Position numbers and translations under genes: made by a program. DNA of 64,000 nt, taken from assembly GCA_018971025.1 (NCBI GenBank), contig JAGWVE010000004.1:1-64000 (forward strand), in the 5' to 3' direction. The stretch comes from Bacteroidota bacterium (GTDB lineage: Bacteria; Bacteroidota; Bacteroidia; Chitinophagales; Chitinophagaceae). The notes under the pieces are model-generated. The model ran no database searches. It saw only the letters and a program-made list of their open reading frames with translations, and was not told where the DNA came from. Shown here one piece after another: positions 53,332-62,983 of the stretch (its first letter is position 1; every line of letters begins with the position of its first letter).

Positions 53332-53892
53332 AGTAAGCCTATTAGAAAGTTCTACATTTATTTTTTCAAAGAAATGGGCGGGTGTAAAATTTCGCCAATT
53401 TTCCATTTCCATAAGCTCTATATAGTAGTGCAACTTTTTTTGTCTAAAATCTTGTTGTGTTTGCGCTGGCATATTAATAGCAACCATCCAGCCATTTTCT
53501 TCAGAAGCTTCTTCGTACCACTCTTGATAGTATTCTTTATCGCTACTGTGAAAATTTAAAACGTTTTCACAAATCAAAATAAATTTACAAATCCCTTTTT
53601 TAGATAATTGATCTACAATTTCTCTTTTGAGTTCCATGATGTCATTTTCAATAGCATCATTCCATTCACCCATTAATTCTAAAATGGCATACTGCTCGTC
53701 ATAGTCTACAAACAATATTTTTAGATAGAGAGTACGGCTGCCAAAATCATCCCATTGTGGATGTATATAGTAATTGTAAATAACCTGCGTAAACTCAAAT
53801 TCGGAGTAAGTGCGACCGTAAAAAGGCGACTTAGGATCTTCTTCGGCGGTGTATAAATGTCTCCAATTAAAAAAAGGCTCTATGTTATGCAT
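53326..53892 (-). CDS. Conserved hypothetical protein in the murQ operon
   Basis: 188 residues, soluble, acidic and unusually rich in aromatic residues (PFFNWRHLYTAEEDPKSPFY; YNYYIHPQWDDFGSRTLY). No signal peptide, membrane segment or domain that I recognise. It lies 9 nt after murQ on the same strand, so it is co-transcribed with murQ and the kinase. It resembles uncharacterised Chitinophagaceae proteins in style, but I cannot name a family. Function unknown. Confidence 0.7.
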   Translation of the reverse strand: MHNIEPFFNWRHLYTAEEDPKSPFYGRTYSEFEFTQVIYNYYIHPQWDDFGSRTLYLKILFVDYDEQYAILELMGEWNDAIENDIMELKREIVDQLSKKGICKFILICENVLNFHSSDKEYYQEWYEEASEENGWMVAINMPAQTQQDFRQKKLHYYIELMEMENWRNFTPAHFFEKINVELSNRLTL

Positions 53893-53901
53893 GCCAATAA
53901 A

Positions 53902-54723
53902 TTATGAACCCAAATAAGCTTCGGTCGCTTTTTTAACAGAACCATGCTCGAGTAATAATGCTTTAGCTGCTTCGTAATTGGTGCTATTAATTTGTTTCAT
54001 AAGCATGTGTACGCCTCTGTCTACCAATTTTTCATTGGTGAGTTGCATGTTTACCATTTTATTATCCTCTACACGGCCAAGTCCAATCATTACGGCAGTT
54101 GAAATCATATTCAGTACTAGCTTTTGTGCAGTACCGCTTTTCATTCTAGTACTCCCGGTAACAAATTCGGGACCTACCACTACTTCGATTGGGAACTTTG
54201 CAGCATCCGATAAGGGAGAACCTGGGTTACATGAAATACTTGCGGTAGTAATACCATTTTCGTTACATTTTTGAAGGGCACTAATCACATAAGGTGTTGT
54301 GCCACTTGCTGCAAGACCAATCACTACATCGTTTGGATTAATATTATGCGCTTGTAAATCAAGCCAGCCTTGATGGGTATCATCTTCGGCATTTTCTACG
54401 GCATTGGTAATGGCATGCTCGCCACCTGCAATAATACCAATAACGAGTCCGTAGGGTACGCCATAGGTTGGGGGACATTCGCTTGCGTCAACAATGCCAA
54501 GCCTGCCACTGGTACCTGCACCCAAATAAAATAAACGACCACCTTGTAACATTTTTTCGATCGCAATACTCACTACTTTTTCTATATCGTTAATGGCTGC
54601 AGCTACTGCAACTGGTACTGTTTGATCTTCTTTATTGATACTTGTAAGAACCTCCATTACGGACATATCTTGTAATTGTCTGTAATTAGAATCTTGTTCT
54701 GTAATTCTTGTAAATGGAGCCAT
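53902..54723 (-). CDS. murQ: N-acetylmuramic acid 6-phosphate etherase
   Basis: 273 residues of the SIS fold. The substrate loop GAGTSGRLGIVDASECPPTYG-type region (about residues 68-88), the AGGEHAITNAVENAEDD segment with its catalytic glutamate, and the MKSGTAQKLVLNMISTA motif mark MurQ. It splits the lactyl ether of MurNAc-6-phosphate to GlcNAc-6-phosphate in wall recycling. It lies 6 nt after the kinase gene. Confidence 0.92.
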   Translation of the reverse strand: MAPFTRITEQDSNYRQLQDMSVMEVLTSINKEDQTVPVAVAAAINDIEKVVSIAIEKMLQGGRLFYLGAGTSGRLGIVDASECPPTYGVPYGLVIGIIAGGEHAITNAVENAEDDTHQGWLDLQAHNINPNDVVIGLAASGTTPYVISALQKCNENGITTASISCNPGSPLSDAAKFPIEVVVGPEFVTGSTRMKSGTAQKLVLNMISTAVMIGLGRVEDNKMVNMQLTNEKLVDRGVHMLMKQINSTNYEAAKALLLEHGSVKKATEAYLGS

Positions 54724-54729
54724 GTAAAT

Positions 54730-55572
54730 TTATTTGTGGTAGGTAATTAAGCCTTCCATGGGCGCTTTTAAAACTTTACCCAATTCTAATTCGTAGGTAT
54801 GACAAAGTTCTTTTAAAACATCTTTAAAACCATAAGCTACACTACCCACAAAATTGATAGGTAGTTTCCAGCTTTCTTTAAACTTATAGAGATGTGTAAA
54901 AAAGAAATCGTTTAAACCATCTTCAATGATATTTTCAATCATGTAATGCCCTCTATTCTCGCTTAAAAATATTGCAAAGGTAGCAAGGTATCTATTAGCA
55001 AGCGGTTGCTTGTATACTTGGTTTAAAATATCGTCCTTGCTAGTATTGAACCGTTTGTTAAAACGAGCCATCAGCTCTTCGTCAAATGTTTGGTACAAAT
55101 AATATTGTACCACTTTTTTGCCTAGGTAGGCGCCACTGCCTTCGTCCCCTAAAATATACCCAAGCCCCGGACTATTTTTAGCAATTTTGCTGCCATTGTA
55201 ATAGCCTGCATTGGCACCCGTGCCTAAAATACAGGCAATCCCTTTTTGTTTGCCACAAAGAGCTCTAGCGGCTGCGTCTAAATCATTGTTGATTTCAATT
55301 TTTGCTTTGCTAAATAAGCTTTTTAAAACACTATTGATGACTTTGGCATTAGCCGGATTGGCTAAACCTGTGCCATAAAAAAATATGTTTTTAGGAGGGA
55401 AGTTTTTGATTTTTGGTAGTAAGTGCTTTTCTAAAAGCGCTTTGATTTGAGCGGTAGATAAAAAATAGGGGCTGAGGCCATCTGTAAGTATGGTCTTTTT
55501 TTTCTTGCCATCTACCAGTAAACACCACTCACATTTGGTAGCTCCACTGTCTGCAATTAAAGTTACCCGCAT
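54730..55572 (-). CDS. BadF/BadG-type sugar kinase, probable amino-sugar kinase
   Basis: 280 residues of the ASKHA (BadF/BcrAD) superfamily. The phosphate-1 loop LIADSGATKCEW is at residues 4-15, the catalytic Asp is in NDLDAAARAL, and GTGANAGYY and GYILGDEGSGAYLG are the ATP and sugar loops. Homologues phosphorylate GlcNAc or both GlcNAc and MurNAc (MurK). The linked murQ supports a MurNAc/GlcNAc kinase for wall recycling. Confidence 0.83.
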   Translation of the reverse strand: MRVTLIADSGATKCEWCLLVDGKKKKTILTDGLSPYFLSTAQIKALLEKHLLPKIKNFPPKNIFFYGTGLANPANAKVINSVLKSLFSKAKIEINNDLDAAARALCGKQKGIACILGTGANAGYYNGSKIAKNSPGLGYILGDEGSGAYLGKKVVQYYLYQTFDEELMARFNKRFNTSKDDILNQVYKQPLANRYLATFAIFLSENRGHYMIENIIEDGLNDFFFTHLYKFKESWKLPINFVGSVAYGFKDVLKELCHTYELELGKVLKAPMEGLITYHK

Positions 55573-55714
55573 AATTTTTTAGTTTAAAAATAATACTACG
55601 AAGTACGAAAATATCTCTGACAAAATACTCTTTATCTCACTATTATTTAAGGTTTTAGGCCAATTTTATGCTTTTAAATAGGATATTTGTAAGGACGCCT
55701 AAATAATTAAAAAA

Positions 55715-57307
55715 ATGAATGATCAAAAAAAGAAAATTAGTTTGTGGTTACCAGTTTTGTTGTCTTTGGTGATGGTGGTTGGTATGACGATAGGGTATCA
55801 GTTACGTGATAATACCGCTGGCGGTAAGTTTTTAGGTTTTTCTGGACGAAGTTCGGTGCAAGAACTGGTATCTCTCATCAATAGTAAATATGTAGATCCG
55901 GTAGCTTCTGATAGTATCAATGCATTGGTTGCTGACGCGTTACTTTCTCATTTAGATCCACACTCTGCGTATATCCCTGCCAAAGATTTGGAAGCATTTA
56001 ATGATGATATAGCTGGAAGCTTTATGGGTATTGGTATCGAATTTCAACTTTTACACGATACTTTAAACGTCATGAATGTGTTTAAGGATGGCCCTTCGTT
56101 TAAAGCAGGTTTACAAGTGGGTGATCAAATTTTAACCGCCAACGATTCTTTACAATTATCCGGTAAAAATATTGACGCAGACTGGATTCGATCTAAGCTT
56201 AGAGGGCCTGAAGGTAGTACCGTAAAAATTACTGTTTTACGGGATCAAAAAAAGCAAAACTTTACCATTACTAGAGGTGTTATTCCGGTTTCGCCAATAG
56301 ATGCCGCCTATATGATTCAACCTACTGTTGGATATATTAAAATCAATAAGTTTTCTGAGAGAACCTATGAATCTTTTATGGAGTCTTTAGAAAAATTGCA
56401 AAAAGCGGGTATGCAATCGATGGTGCTAGACCTTAGGGGTAATGGAGGCGGTTTATTGCAGGAAGCCGTTGATATTGCCGATGAATTTTTAAGTGACAAT
56501 AAATTGATTGTTTACACCGAAGGTGCCAATAGTAAAAGGAATGATTTTATTTGTAAACGTCCAGGTTTATTTGAAACGGGTAAAGTTACGGTGCTCATAG
56601 ATGAGACATCTGCGTCTGCTAGTGAAGTATTGGCTGGTGCACTACAGGACTGGGATAGAGCAACTATTATTGGAAGAAGATCTTTTGGTAAAGGTCTTGT
56701 GCAGCAACAGTTTAACTTAACCGACGGAAGTGCCGTAAGGTTAACGATTGCAAGGTATTACACGCCACTTGGTAGAAATATTCAAAAAACCTATGCAGTG
56801 GGAAAAGAAAAATATGAACAAGAATTAGAAGATCGTTATCACAATGGGGTATTGGATAAAACAGATTCAAGTGTTTTAAAAGGTAAAAAATATAAAACAC
56901 CCGCTGGTCATATTTTATATGGTGGAGGAGGGATTACCCCCGATATAATTGTACCACTTGCTGCAAGTTTACAGGACACTTTAATAATGCAATTGTACTT
57001 GTCTAACACCCTTTCTAATTTTGTTTACCAGTTGTATAAAAACAACCGTGTATATTTTACTTCTTTTAAAACGCCGGATGCGTTTGCAAAAGACTTTAAT
57101 CCGGGAGGAGCAGAATGGAATGCTTTTGTGGCCGCAGCTGCAAAAGACAATATCGTAGCAATTAATGTTTCTGCTGCTGGCAAAGTCTATTTATTACAAA
57201 CGATTAAGGCTCTCATGGCCCGCCAAATATGGAGATCTGAAGGGTATTATCAAATACTCAATAGTAAAGATTCTACGCTTGCTAAAGCATTGCAGCAATT
57301 AAAATAA
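55715..57307 (+). CDS. S41-family C-terminal processing peptidase (CtpA-like)
   Basis: 530 residues. An N-terminal membrane anchor (about 8-26) precedes a regulatory N-domain, a PDZ domain (about 90-170, GIGIEFQLLHDTLNV and DGPSFKAGLQVGDQI) and the S41 peptidase core with the Ser in DETSASASEVLAGAL and the Lys in GRRSFGKGLVQQ as the catalytic dyad. It degrades or processes envelope proteins. It is 6 nt ahead of the glycerophosphodiesterase gene. Confidence 0.9.
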   Translation: MNDQKKKISLWLPVLLSLVMVVGMTIGYQLRDNTAGGKFLGFSGRSSVQELVSLINSKYVDPVASDSINALVADALLSHLDPHSAYIPAKDLEAFNDDIAGSFMGIGIEFQLLHDTLNVMNVFKDGPSFKAGLQVGDQILTANDSLQLSGKNIDADWIRSKLRGPEGSTVKITVLRDQKKQNFTITRGVIPVSPIDAAYMIQPTVGYIKINKFSERTYESFMESLEKLQKAGMQSMVLDLRGNGGGLLQEAVDIADEFLSDNKLIVYTEGANSKRNDFICKRPGLFETGKVTVLIDETSASASEVLAGALQDWDRATIIGRRSFGKGLVQQQFNLTDGSAVRLTIARYYTPLGRNIQKTYAVGKEKYEQELEDRYHNGVLDKTDSSVLKGKKYKTPAGHILYGGGGITPDIIVPLAASLQDTLIMQLYLSNTLSNFVYQLYKNNRVYFTSFKTPDAFAKDFNPGGAEWNAFVAAAAKDNIVAINVSAAGKVYLLQTIKALMARQIWRSEGYYQILNSKDSTLAKALQQLK

Positions 57308-57312
57308 ACAAC

Positions 57313-58083
57313 ATGAAAAAACTATTTTTCACCATTGCCTCTATATGTATGTTACAACAAATGAAGGCCCAAGACACAAAAATTATTGCACATAGAGGTG
57401 CTTGGAAAGAATTTAACCTGCCAGAAAATTCTATAGCATCCCTACAAAAAGCCATTGAAATAAAAGCTTACGGAAGCGAGTTTGATGTACGCCGCACACT
57501 AGATGGCAAACTAGTAGTAAACCATGATCCAACGTATTTTGGCGACACCATTGAACTAAAAACCTATGAGGTGCTCAACGCAAAAAAGCTAAGCAATGGC
57601 GAAGACCTGCCCTTATTAGAAAATTATTTTAAAAAAGGCACTGCTTCCGATCATCACACACTACTTATTTGTGAGATTAAAGCAGCCTTATTAAGTAATA
57701 CTACAAGCCAACTAACAACCCTCGAAACACTGGAACTTGCTAAAAAACTAGGGATTGAAAATAGAATTATCTATATCAGCTTTGATTTTGAAGTGCTTCA
57801 AACCATTAGAGCAAATCGCCCTTCTGCAACTGTTTTATATTTAGAAAACAATAAGTCATTAGAAGAAGTGATAGCGGCTAAATTTAATGGCATTAATTTT
57901 AATTATGCTCAGTTTTTAGGTAACCCATCGATAGCTGCAAATGCTAAAAAGCAACATTTAATGCTAGGTAGTTGGACCGTAAACAAGGATGAAGATTTTA
58001 ATCATTTATTAGAGCAAGGTGTGCAATATATTACCACTAATTTTCCAGAACGTTATTTAACGCAACTAGATCATAAACACTAG
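57313..58083 (+). CDS. Exported glycerophosphodiester phosphodiesterase
   Basis: 256 residues with a signal peptide (MKKLFFTIASICMLQQMKAQ). The GDPD signature is complete: IIAHRGAWKEFNLPENSIAS with the metal residues, then FDVRRTLDGKLVVNHDPTYF, and an acidic EIK in LLICEIK. The TIM-barrel end (WTVNKDEDFNHLLEQGVQYI) is present. It splits glycerophosphodiesters in the periplasm. Co-directional with the S41 peptidase gene. Confidence 0.9.
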   Translation: MKKLFFTIASICMLQQMKAQDTKIIAHRGAWKEFNLPENSIASLQKAIEIKAYGSEFDVRRTLDGKLVVNHDPTYFGDTIELKTYEVLNAKKLSNGEDLPLLENYFKKGTASDHHTLLICEIKAALLSNTTSQLTTLETLELAKKLGIENRIIYISFDFEVLQTIRANRPSATVLYLENNKSLEEVIAAKFNGINFNYAQFLGNPSIAANAKKQHLMLGSWTVNKDEDFNHLLEQGVQYITTNFPERYLTQLDHKH

Positions 58084-58100
58084 GAGCCGAGTAAAAAATT

Positions 58101-58148
58101 TTACATAAAAAAAGCCCTCCGATTTATCGGAGGGCTTTTTTTATGTAA
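58101..58148. terminator. Bidirectional terminator between the GDPD and susD genes
   Basis: A perfect 22-bp inverted repeat (58101-58122 with 58127-58148), TTTA loop; T runs on both strands. It is one of the strongest hairpins in the window and serves two convergent genes. Confidence 0.92.
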
Positions 58149-58160
58149 ATGAATATTTCA

Positions 58161-59744
58161 TTAGAAGTTTGTAGCTACGCCAGTATCCCACCATAAGCGA
58201 GTTGCAATATCATCTTTTGCACCTGCACCCATTTTAGAAACTGCATCTGTTACGCCAGCAGTGTTACCTGTTCTTTCTGCGTTAACAAAAGGCATTCTTT
58301 TAATGAACTCACCAGCAGGGATAACGCCCCAATCTGGACCTGAGTCATTTTTAGCAACTGTTGGAATTTTAGGATAACCTGTTCTTCTATGGTCTACCCA
58401 AGCTTCCAAAGTATTTGTAAAGGTTGCTAAATACTTTTGCGTTAATATTTTTTCCAATTTTAATTCTCTAGAATCAGCTTCATTCCAAGCAACTGTAATT
58501 GTAGAAGGAGTGGTAAAGTTGTTACGAGAATCGATTGGATCAACATAGTTAATAGGTTTGCTTGTTGCATCTGCTAAGTATGCATCTGCTCCACCAGCTC
58601 CCCAATCATCAAATGATAATTTAACGCCAGTTTCGTAGTTTGTTTTAGCGTCACCTGCACCTGTCCAACCTCTTAAAGCAGCTTCTGCTTTTAAGAAGTA
58701 AACTTCTGAAGCAGTAAAGTGTCTTCTAGTTTGAACGGTATTAAAGTCTGTAGAAACTTTAGAGAATGGTACACGTTGGATTTTTGCACCAATGTATGCA
58801 CCATTTCTAATGCCTTTATATGGTGAACTTGGATGGTCTGCATATAAAGCTGGATCTGTAACAGGAGAGAAGAATTTAGCAATTCTATTGTCCTTTAATC
58901 CCACCATAAATGATTCGATAGGGCCACCCATACGCGTATCATCCCACTGGAAACATATCATACCTACTGGCATAATGTTACCAAGTAATGAGATATTAAA
59001 ATTGTCTGCGTTGGTTGCAATTAAGCCAGCAGGATCTGCCATTGCTTTTTCACCTTGAGTTTTAGCAAGCGCTGGAGCAACTTTAGATAAACGAATAGCA
59101 AGTCTTAATCTTAAAGAGTTAACCACTTTCATCCAAGCAGAAATATTGCCTTTGTAGCTAGGGTCAAACTTTGCAAAACCTGCATATGTTTTATTAGCGC
59201 CAAATTCAGATTGGATGGTATCTAATTGAGCAAAGAAAGTATTGTATAAATCTGATTCTTTGTCATATAAGATAGTTGAAGCAGTAGAGCCATAGTTAGA
59301 GTAAATAATTGGACCATGAATTGCTGTTAAGCGAGACATTGACAATACTCTAATTAATTTAGCCCAAGTAGCAAATAATGGTAAACCATTGTCTTTTGCT
59401 AATTGAATTACTTGTTTAGATGGAGACATGATGTTGCCGTATTGACGACCCCAATATGAGTTCCAACGAATGTAATAGGTAGTGTTATTAACGTTACCAA
59501 CGAAATCAGTTGGTGTGTTCATGTAGCCCATCCAAGAGTCATAACAAAGGTCTTCTTGAGTTTGACTACCCTGATTACCATGCAGCTCGTACAACATACC
59601 AGAGAAAGGCGAACCTACTAGGTTGAAGTCTTGCTTAAGCATCTCATCAGAAATTTGATTCGGATTCTGATTGGTGGCTTGGAAATCTTTTGTACAAGAT
59701 CCAAAGGCAATTAGAATGATTGATGCAATAAATAATTGTTTCAT
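58161..59744 (-). CDS. SusD/RagB-family outer membrane lipoprotein
   Basis: 527 residues with a lipoprotein signal (MKQLFIASIILIAFGSC, lipidated Cys17). The mature protein is the SusD-like helical fold of the SusD_2/RagB type, with TPR-like helices at WAKLIRVLSMSRLTAIHG and the C-terminal WVDHRRTGYPKIP. It caps the SusC barrel and binds the nutrient. It follows susC by 21 nt. The substrate cannot be named; no glycosidase is wholly inside the window. Confidence 0.9.
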   Translation of the reverse strand: MKQLFIASIILIAFGSCTKDFQATNQNPNQISDEMLKQDFNLVGSPFSGMLYELHGNQGSQTQEDLCYDSWMGYMNTPTDFVGNVNNTTYYIRWNSYWGRQYGNIMSPSKQVIQLAKDNGLPLFATWAKLIRVLSMSRLTAIHGPIIYSNYGSTASTILYDKESDLYNTFFAQLDTIQSEFGANKTYAGFAKFDPSYKGNISAWMKVVNSLRLRLAIRLSKVAPALAKTQGEKAMADPAGLIATNADNFNISLLGNIMPVGMICFQWDDTRMGGPIESFMVGLKDNRIAKFFSPVTDPALYADHPSSPYKGIRNGAYIGAKIQRVPFSKVSTDFNTVQTRRHFTASEVYFLKAEAALRGWTGAGDAKTNYETGVKLSFDDWGAGGADAYLADATSKPINYVDPIDSRNNFTTPSTITVAWNEADSRELKLEKILTQKYLATFTNTLEAWVDHRRTGYPKIPTVAKNDSGPDWGVIPAGEFIKRMPFVNAERTGNTAGVTDAVSKMGAGAKDDIATRLWWDTGVATNF

Positions 59745-59765
59745 ACTAAATGTATTTAAAAAATT

Positions 59766-62700
59766 TTAGAAAGTAAACTTAACATTCACACCAAAAGATC
59801 TAGTAGAAGGTAAGCCAAACACGTCGTTAGACTGCATGCCGTTACCAGTGCTCATAGATTGTTCTGGATCAAATGGAGCATCTTTGTAGAAGAAGAATAA
59901 GTTTCTTCCAACTAAAGAGAAGTTCGCATCTTTAATGATTGAGTTAGGATTCTTAGATTTTAAGTTGTAACCTAAAACCAATTGGCCTAATCTTACGTTT
60001 GTTCTAGAAAATAAATAAGGTTCCATGATTTTATTTCTATCACCCACAGCAGAATAATAAATTGCTGGATCGATAGAGGTAACCGCTGTTGTACCTTGAA
60101 TAGCATTGATTGGCATCATGCCTTTATCTCTTGCATCAGCAGTTCTTTGGCTTACACCATAAGAATCTAAGAAAGCCTCTGTTTTAGAAAATGCAACTCC
60201 TCCAAACTTACCTTGAACAAGTACAGTAGCGTACCAGTTGTTGTAAGTGAAGCTGTTGTTGAAACCTAATAAGAAATCTGGGTTAACGTTACCAACTTTT
60301 TCTTGTGTTGCAGCTTTAGTTGGTACACCAGAAGTAGCGTTTAAGATAATTTGACCAGCAGTATTTCTTGCGAATTTGTAAATCCAAAGATCGTTGAAAG
60401 AACCACCAGCTCTAATTACAGAAGCAAAACCTTCATCATCACCACCTACTTGGTAGTTAGGGTTAGAAGCAATTAATTCTGCAATTAAGTTTTTGTTTTG
60501 AGAAACGTTAACAGCTGTTTTCCATTTGAAACTGTTACCGTTTATTACTTGTGCATCAACAGTTAATTCAAAACCTTTGTTTTCAATTCTACCTGCGTTA
60601 ACATAATAAGAAGTAAAACCAGAACCAGAAGGAGCTGCTAATGATAAGAATTGGTTGGTGCTGATATCTTTGTAATATGTGAAGTCTACACCAATTTTAT
60701 TCTTAAACAATTTCATTTCTAAACCATATTCATTGCCTTCAATAATTTCAGGCTTTAAATTGGTGAAAGGAACTTGCGTGTTTCTAGCGATACCACCAAT
60801 ACCAGTTGGACCACCAGAACCATTAATTGAGTTCCAAGGGTTAACTACGTTAAATGGAACCTCATTACCAGTTTGAGAATAAGATGCTCTTACTTTCATG
60901 TAAGAAATAACTTCTGGTAATTTAACCATTTGGCTCACAATACCAGATAAACCCACAGCAGGGTATAGGTAAGATTGGTTGCCAGTTAAAGCTAAGGTAG
61001 AAGCCCAGTCGTTACGAGCAGAAAGATCTACATAGAACATGTCTTTGTAACCTAACTGAACGTTTGCAAAAGCACCTTGCTTAATAGTTCTGTTAATGGT
61101 TTGGTTGAAGATAACGTTGTAAGGCATGTTCGCAAACGTAAAGAAGTTTGGATACATGAGCGCTACAGTACCGTTACCAACACTCATACCATTGTTAAAT
61201 GTGTTTTTTTGGTAACTCGCACCAGCAAGTGCTGATACAGAATAGCTGCCAAAAGTATTGTTGTACGTAAAGATACCGTCGGCGTATAAAGCCTGATCAT
61301 TGTATTTGGTATATGACCAAGTACCATTAGGGCTCACACTTACAGAGTTTCCACCTGCAGCATAACGGTTATCTCTTAACACATCATTGTAATCAATGTT
61401 AGCTCTTGTTTCAAACTTAACGTGCTTAGCAATGTCGTAAGATAATTTTACGTTGGCAATCACACGAGATGAAGTTTGTAATTTAGAGTTGTTGTTGATT
61501 TCCCAATAAGGGTTGTTTTGTTTTTCCTCGGTAGAGTACCAATTCATTTTATAAATGTTTCTATCAGGATTAAATACTTGATAGTTTGTTTTATAAGAAT
61601 TGAAATCTCTTTCACGCGCAAATAAATATAAACCAGTTAATGGGTTATTGTAATAACCTGCACCTGGGCGGTTCTTAGACTCTTCGTAAGCGAAGATTAC
61701 GTTAGAACTTACCGTTAACTTGTCATTAAATAACTTAGTAGATTGGTTTAATGTGATGTTGTGCTTTGTATAAGTGTTGGTTGGCATTACACCTTTAACA
61801 CTCATGTTAGCATAAGAGAAAAACGCAGTTGTTTTATCATTACCACCACTTACAGAAACTGAATTGGTAACGTTTACGCCAGTTTGGAAAAATTCCTTAA
61901 CGTAATTGTTTTGGTAATAGTTAGACTTTGTTTTAGACCAGTTATAGTCTGAACCATTAATAGCACCATATGAAAATTGTAAATCTGGAATACCAGAAAC
62001 TTGATCAATGATTGTGCTATGGTTAAAGTCTACAGTTGTTTTACCAGCTTTACCTTTTTTAGTAGTAATTACGATTACACCGTTTGCACCTTGGCTACCA
62101 TAAAGGATAGATGCGTTAGCGCCACGTAAAACGTTTACACTTTCGATGTCGGCAGGGTTGATAGATGATAAACCATCACCACCATCTGTACCACCGTAAG
62201 AACCAGGTTGACCACCTTTGTTGTTTACCATAGGTACACCATCAATAACGTACAAAGCTTCTGATGTTCCAATAAGTGATTTAGCACCTCTTAGAACTGC
62301 TTTGGTAGAACCACCAGCACCAGAGCTACTGATTTTAATGTCAATACCTGCTGCTTTACCGCTTAAGGCATCCATGAAGTTAAAGTTGGCGCCTTTTCTT
62401 AATTCGTCGCCACTTACTTGTTGAGAAGCATAGGTTAATGCTTTTTTCTCACGCTTCACACCAAGTGCTGTAACAACAACATCAGATAAATCTGAAGATT
62501 GAGTAGCAAGTGAAACTGAAACGCTAGATTGAGCTGCGCCCACGCTAACTTCTTTTGTAGCAAAGCCTAGAGAAGAAATTTCTAGAACTACATTACCTGC
62601 TGGAACTTTAATGCTAAAAGAACCATCAGTACTCGTTGAAGTAGCTGTTGTGCTACCCTTGATCTTAACGGTAGCTGCTGCTACTGCCTTGTTGTCCGGA

Positions 62701-62792
62701 CCGGTAACCTTCCCGGAAACTTGTCTTGTTTGTGCAAATGTTGCAGTAACCATGCACAAAACAGAACAAAAAACTAAAAGCAAACTTTTCAT
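59766..62792 (-). CDS. SusC/RagA-family TonB-linked outer membrane transporter
   Basis: 1008 residues with a signal peptide (MKSLLLVFCSVLCMVTATFAQ). A carboxypeptidase-D-like domain (about 22-105, QVSGKVTGPDNKAVAAATV) precedes the plug domain (about 115-230, with the SusC signature GVIVITTKKGKAG) and a 22-strand beta-barrel ending in Phe (FGVNVKFTF). It imports a nutrient with SusD, powered by TonB. There is no STN domain, so no sigma-signalling extension, and the ECF pair elsewhere in the window is unrelated. Confidence 0.93.
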   Translation of the reverse strand: MKSLLLVFCSVLCMVTATFAQTRQVSGKVTGPDNKAVAAATVKIKGSTTATSTSTDGSFSIKVPAGNVVLEISSLGFATKEVSVGAAQSSVSVSLATQSSDLSDVVVTALGVKREKKALTYASQQVSGDELRKGANFNFMDALSGKAAGIDIKISSSGAGGSTKAVLRGAKSLIGTSEALYVIDGVPMVNNKGGQPGSYGGTDGGDGLSSINPADIESVNVLRGANASILYGSQGANGVIVITTKKGKAGKTTVDFNHSTIIDQVSGIPDLQFSYGAINGSDYNWSKTKSNYYQNNYVKEFFQTGVNVTNSVSVSGGNDKTTAFFSYANMSVKGVMPTNTYTKHNITLNQSTKLFNDKLTVSSNVIFAYEESKNRPGAGYYNNPLTGLYLFARERDFNSYKTNYQVFNPDRNIYKMNWYSTEEKQNNPYWEINNNSKLQTSSRVIANVKLSYDIAKHVKFETRANIDYNDVLRDNRYAAGGNSVSVSPNGTWSYTKYNDQALYADGIFTYNNTFGSYSVSALAGASYQKNTFNNGMSVGNGTVALMYPNFFTFANMPYNVIFNQTINRTIKQGAFANVQLGYKDMFYVDLSARNDWASTLALTGNQSYLYPAVGLSGIVSQMVKLPEVISYMKVRASYSQTGNEVPFNVVNPWNSINGSGGPTGIGGIARNTQVPFTNLKPEIIEGNEYGLEMKLFKNKIGVDFTYYKDISTNQFLSLAAPSGSGFTSYYVNAGRIENKGFELTVDAQVINGNSFKWKTAVNVSQNKNLIAELIASNPNYQVGGDDEGFASVIRAGGSFNDLWIYKFARNTAGQIILNATSGVPTKAATQEKVGNVNPDFLLGFNNSFTYNNWYATVLVQGKFGGVAFSKTEAFLDSYGVSQRTADARDKGMMPINAIQGTTAVTSIDPAIYYSAVGDRNKIMEPYLFSRTNVRLGQLVLGYNLKSKNPNSIIKDANFSLVGRNLFFFYKDAPFDPEQSMSTGNGMQSNDVFGLPSTRSFGVNVKFTF

Positions 62793-62983
62793 AAGATTTT
62801 GTTTGGTCTGTTTAAAAATGGGTTAATAAATGAATTTGAGCAAGCAAATCCTAAATAATATTAAACAATAAGTATCTGATTGCCAAAATTTTCGGCGAAT
62901 TTAAGTAGATATTCACCGATATATGTTAAAATACAGGAAATTGGGGATAAAATAATATTAAGTAATACTTAAACGTATATAAT

